Assembly (NCBI RefSeq): GCF_900091315.1
Contig: NZ_FLSP01000001.1
Coordinates: 1 to 64,000 of the forward strand
Origin: Streptomyces sp. DI166
GTDB lineage: Bacteria > Actinomycetota > Actinomycetes > Streptomycetales > Streptomycetaceae
DNA: 64,000 nt
Direction: 5' to 3'
The translations under genes and the position numbers were made by a program. The notes beneath the pieces are model-generated. The model was not told the DNA's origin, made no database searches, and saw nothing but the letters and a program-made list of their open reading frames with translations. Below, piece after piece: positions 61,571 through 64,000 of this stretch (position 1 is the first letter of the stretch; the number at the start of each line of letters is the position of its first letter).

Positions 61571-61611
61571 GGTTCGTTTTCTTGAACCGTTCGTGTTTTT
61601 GAGGGTAGGTT
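61571..61611 (+). promoter_or_regulatory. furA promoter with Fur-type dyad
   Basis: GGTTC (61571-61575) and GAACC (61584-61588) form an inverted pair around 8 nt. -35 TTGAAC (61582-61587), 18-nt spacer, -10 TAGGTT (61606-61611) ending 6 nt before the ATG. The dyad covers the -35, so autorepression is likely. Confidence 0.65.
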
Positions 61612-61617
61612 CGGCGC

Positions 61618-62055
61618 ATGAGCTCGTCCGGAACCCCGTCCACCGCCGAGGAGCTGCGCGCCGTCGGCCTGCGGGTCACGGCCGCCCGGGTCGCCCTGCT
61701 GGAGACCGTCCGCGGCGGCGACCACCTGGGGGTCGAGGCGATCGCCTCCGGCGTACGGGACCGCGTGGGCCATGTCTCCCTGCAAGCCGTGTACGAGGGC
61801 CTGCACGCCCTGACCACGGCGGGGCTCGTCCGTCGTATCGAGCCGGCCGGCAGCCCGGCCCGGTTCGAGGGGCGCGTGGGGGACAACCACCACCACCTGC
61901 TGTGCCGGTCGTGCGGCGCGATCGCCGACGTCGACTGCGCGGTGGGCGACACACCCTGTCTGACCGCCTCCGACGACCACGGCTTCGCGATCGACGAGGC
62001 CGAGGTCATCTACTGGGGCGTATGCCCGGACTGCTCGACCGCACGGACTCCCTGA
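61618..62055 (+). CDS. furA: Fur family redox repressor (FurA/CatR type)
   Basis: 145 aa. N-terminal winged helix (LRVTAARVALLETVRGGDH, HVSLQAVYEGLHALTTAGLV) and a C-terminal metal domain with HHHLLCRSCGAI and a terminal CPDC zinc pair. FurA-type proteins repress the neighbouring katG and respond to peroxide through metal-bound His/Cys. katG follows after 33 bp. The start codon is 6 nt after the -10, consistent with a leaderless transcript. Confidence 0.92.
   Translation: MSSSGTPSTAEELRAVGLRVTAARVALLETVRGGDHLGVEAIASGVRDRVGHVSLQAVYEGLHALTTAGLVRRIEPAGSPARFEGRVGDNHHHLLCRSCGAIADVDCAVGDTPCLTASDDHGFAIDEAEVIYWGVCPDCSTARTP

Positions 62056-64000
<1,945 letters not shown>

Overview
The window is very GC-rich double-stranded chromosomal DNA from a Streptomyces-type actinomycete. 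The evidence is strong third-position GC bias, many GTG/TTG starts, WhiB-like and DUF574 proteins, a FurA-KatG pair, and promoters with -10 boxes a few bases from the start codon. No integrase, transposase, CRISPR array, phage gene or rRNA was found. Two identical tRNA-Pro(GGG) genes lie 40 kb apart in the same orientation.

Layout. (1) 1-5.1 kb: a truncated AAA/LuxR-type regulator divergent from an astacin-like metallopeptidase; a secreted ricin-lectin/beta-helix protein, probably translated from a leaderless mRNA; then tRNA-Pro. (2) 5.2-12.1 kb: an aromatic catabolic operon read leftward (GntR regulator, galB/galC/galD-like enzymes, a type I extradiol dioxygenase, an aromatic-acid MFS importer) plus a separate maleylacetate reductase. 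The galBCD-type lower pathway is the one known for gallate, but the ring-cleaving enzyme here belongs to a different superfamily from GalA/LigAB. (3) 12.2-28.1 kb: sugar/cyclitol catabolism. There are two LacI regulators with candidate operators, a dioxygenase-SDR-MocA module, MocA dehydrogenases, an inosose-type TIM-barrel enzyme, a complete simple-sugar ABC importer, IolD and a GntR regulator. It looks like part of a myo-inositol locus.

(4) 28.1-43.8 kb: the most unusual region. It encodes three GT2 glycosyltransferases, a polytopic GT-C-like protein, a small membrane protein, a flippase, a polysaccharide deacetylase, a GH39-like lipoprotein, an ATP-grasp ligase, a flavin oxidoreductase, a GalE epimerase, a GH15 enzyme and a TetR regulator. 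The same 25-bp imperfect palindrome occurs four times, once in front of each apparent transcription unit and once in the GH15-tetR divergent region. I read this as a dedicated TetR-controlled extracellular-glycan system that I cannot match to a named pathway.

(5) 43.8-64 kb: mostly ordinary Streptomyces genes. These are a NUDIX/phosphoribosyltransferase pair, the second tRNA-Pro, cobF and cobK, an MFS exporter with a winged-helix-like C-terminus, a secreted alpha/beta hydrolase, a TauE permease, a thiolase, a wbl-dps overlapping pair, two DUF574 methyltransferases around a lipoprotein, a split FluG-like pair (glutamine-synthetase-like plus amidohydrolase), a NUDIX-like protein, and furA-katG running off the right edge.

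No gene-free stretch exceeds about 300 bases. All functional calls come from reading motifs by eye; no database search was possible.
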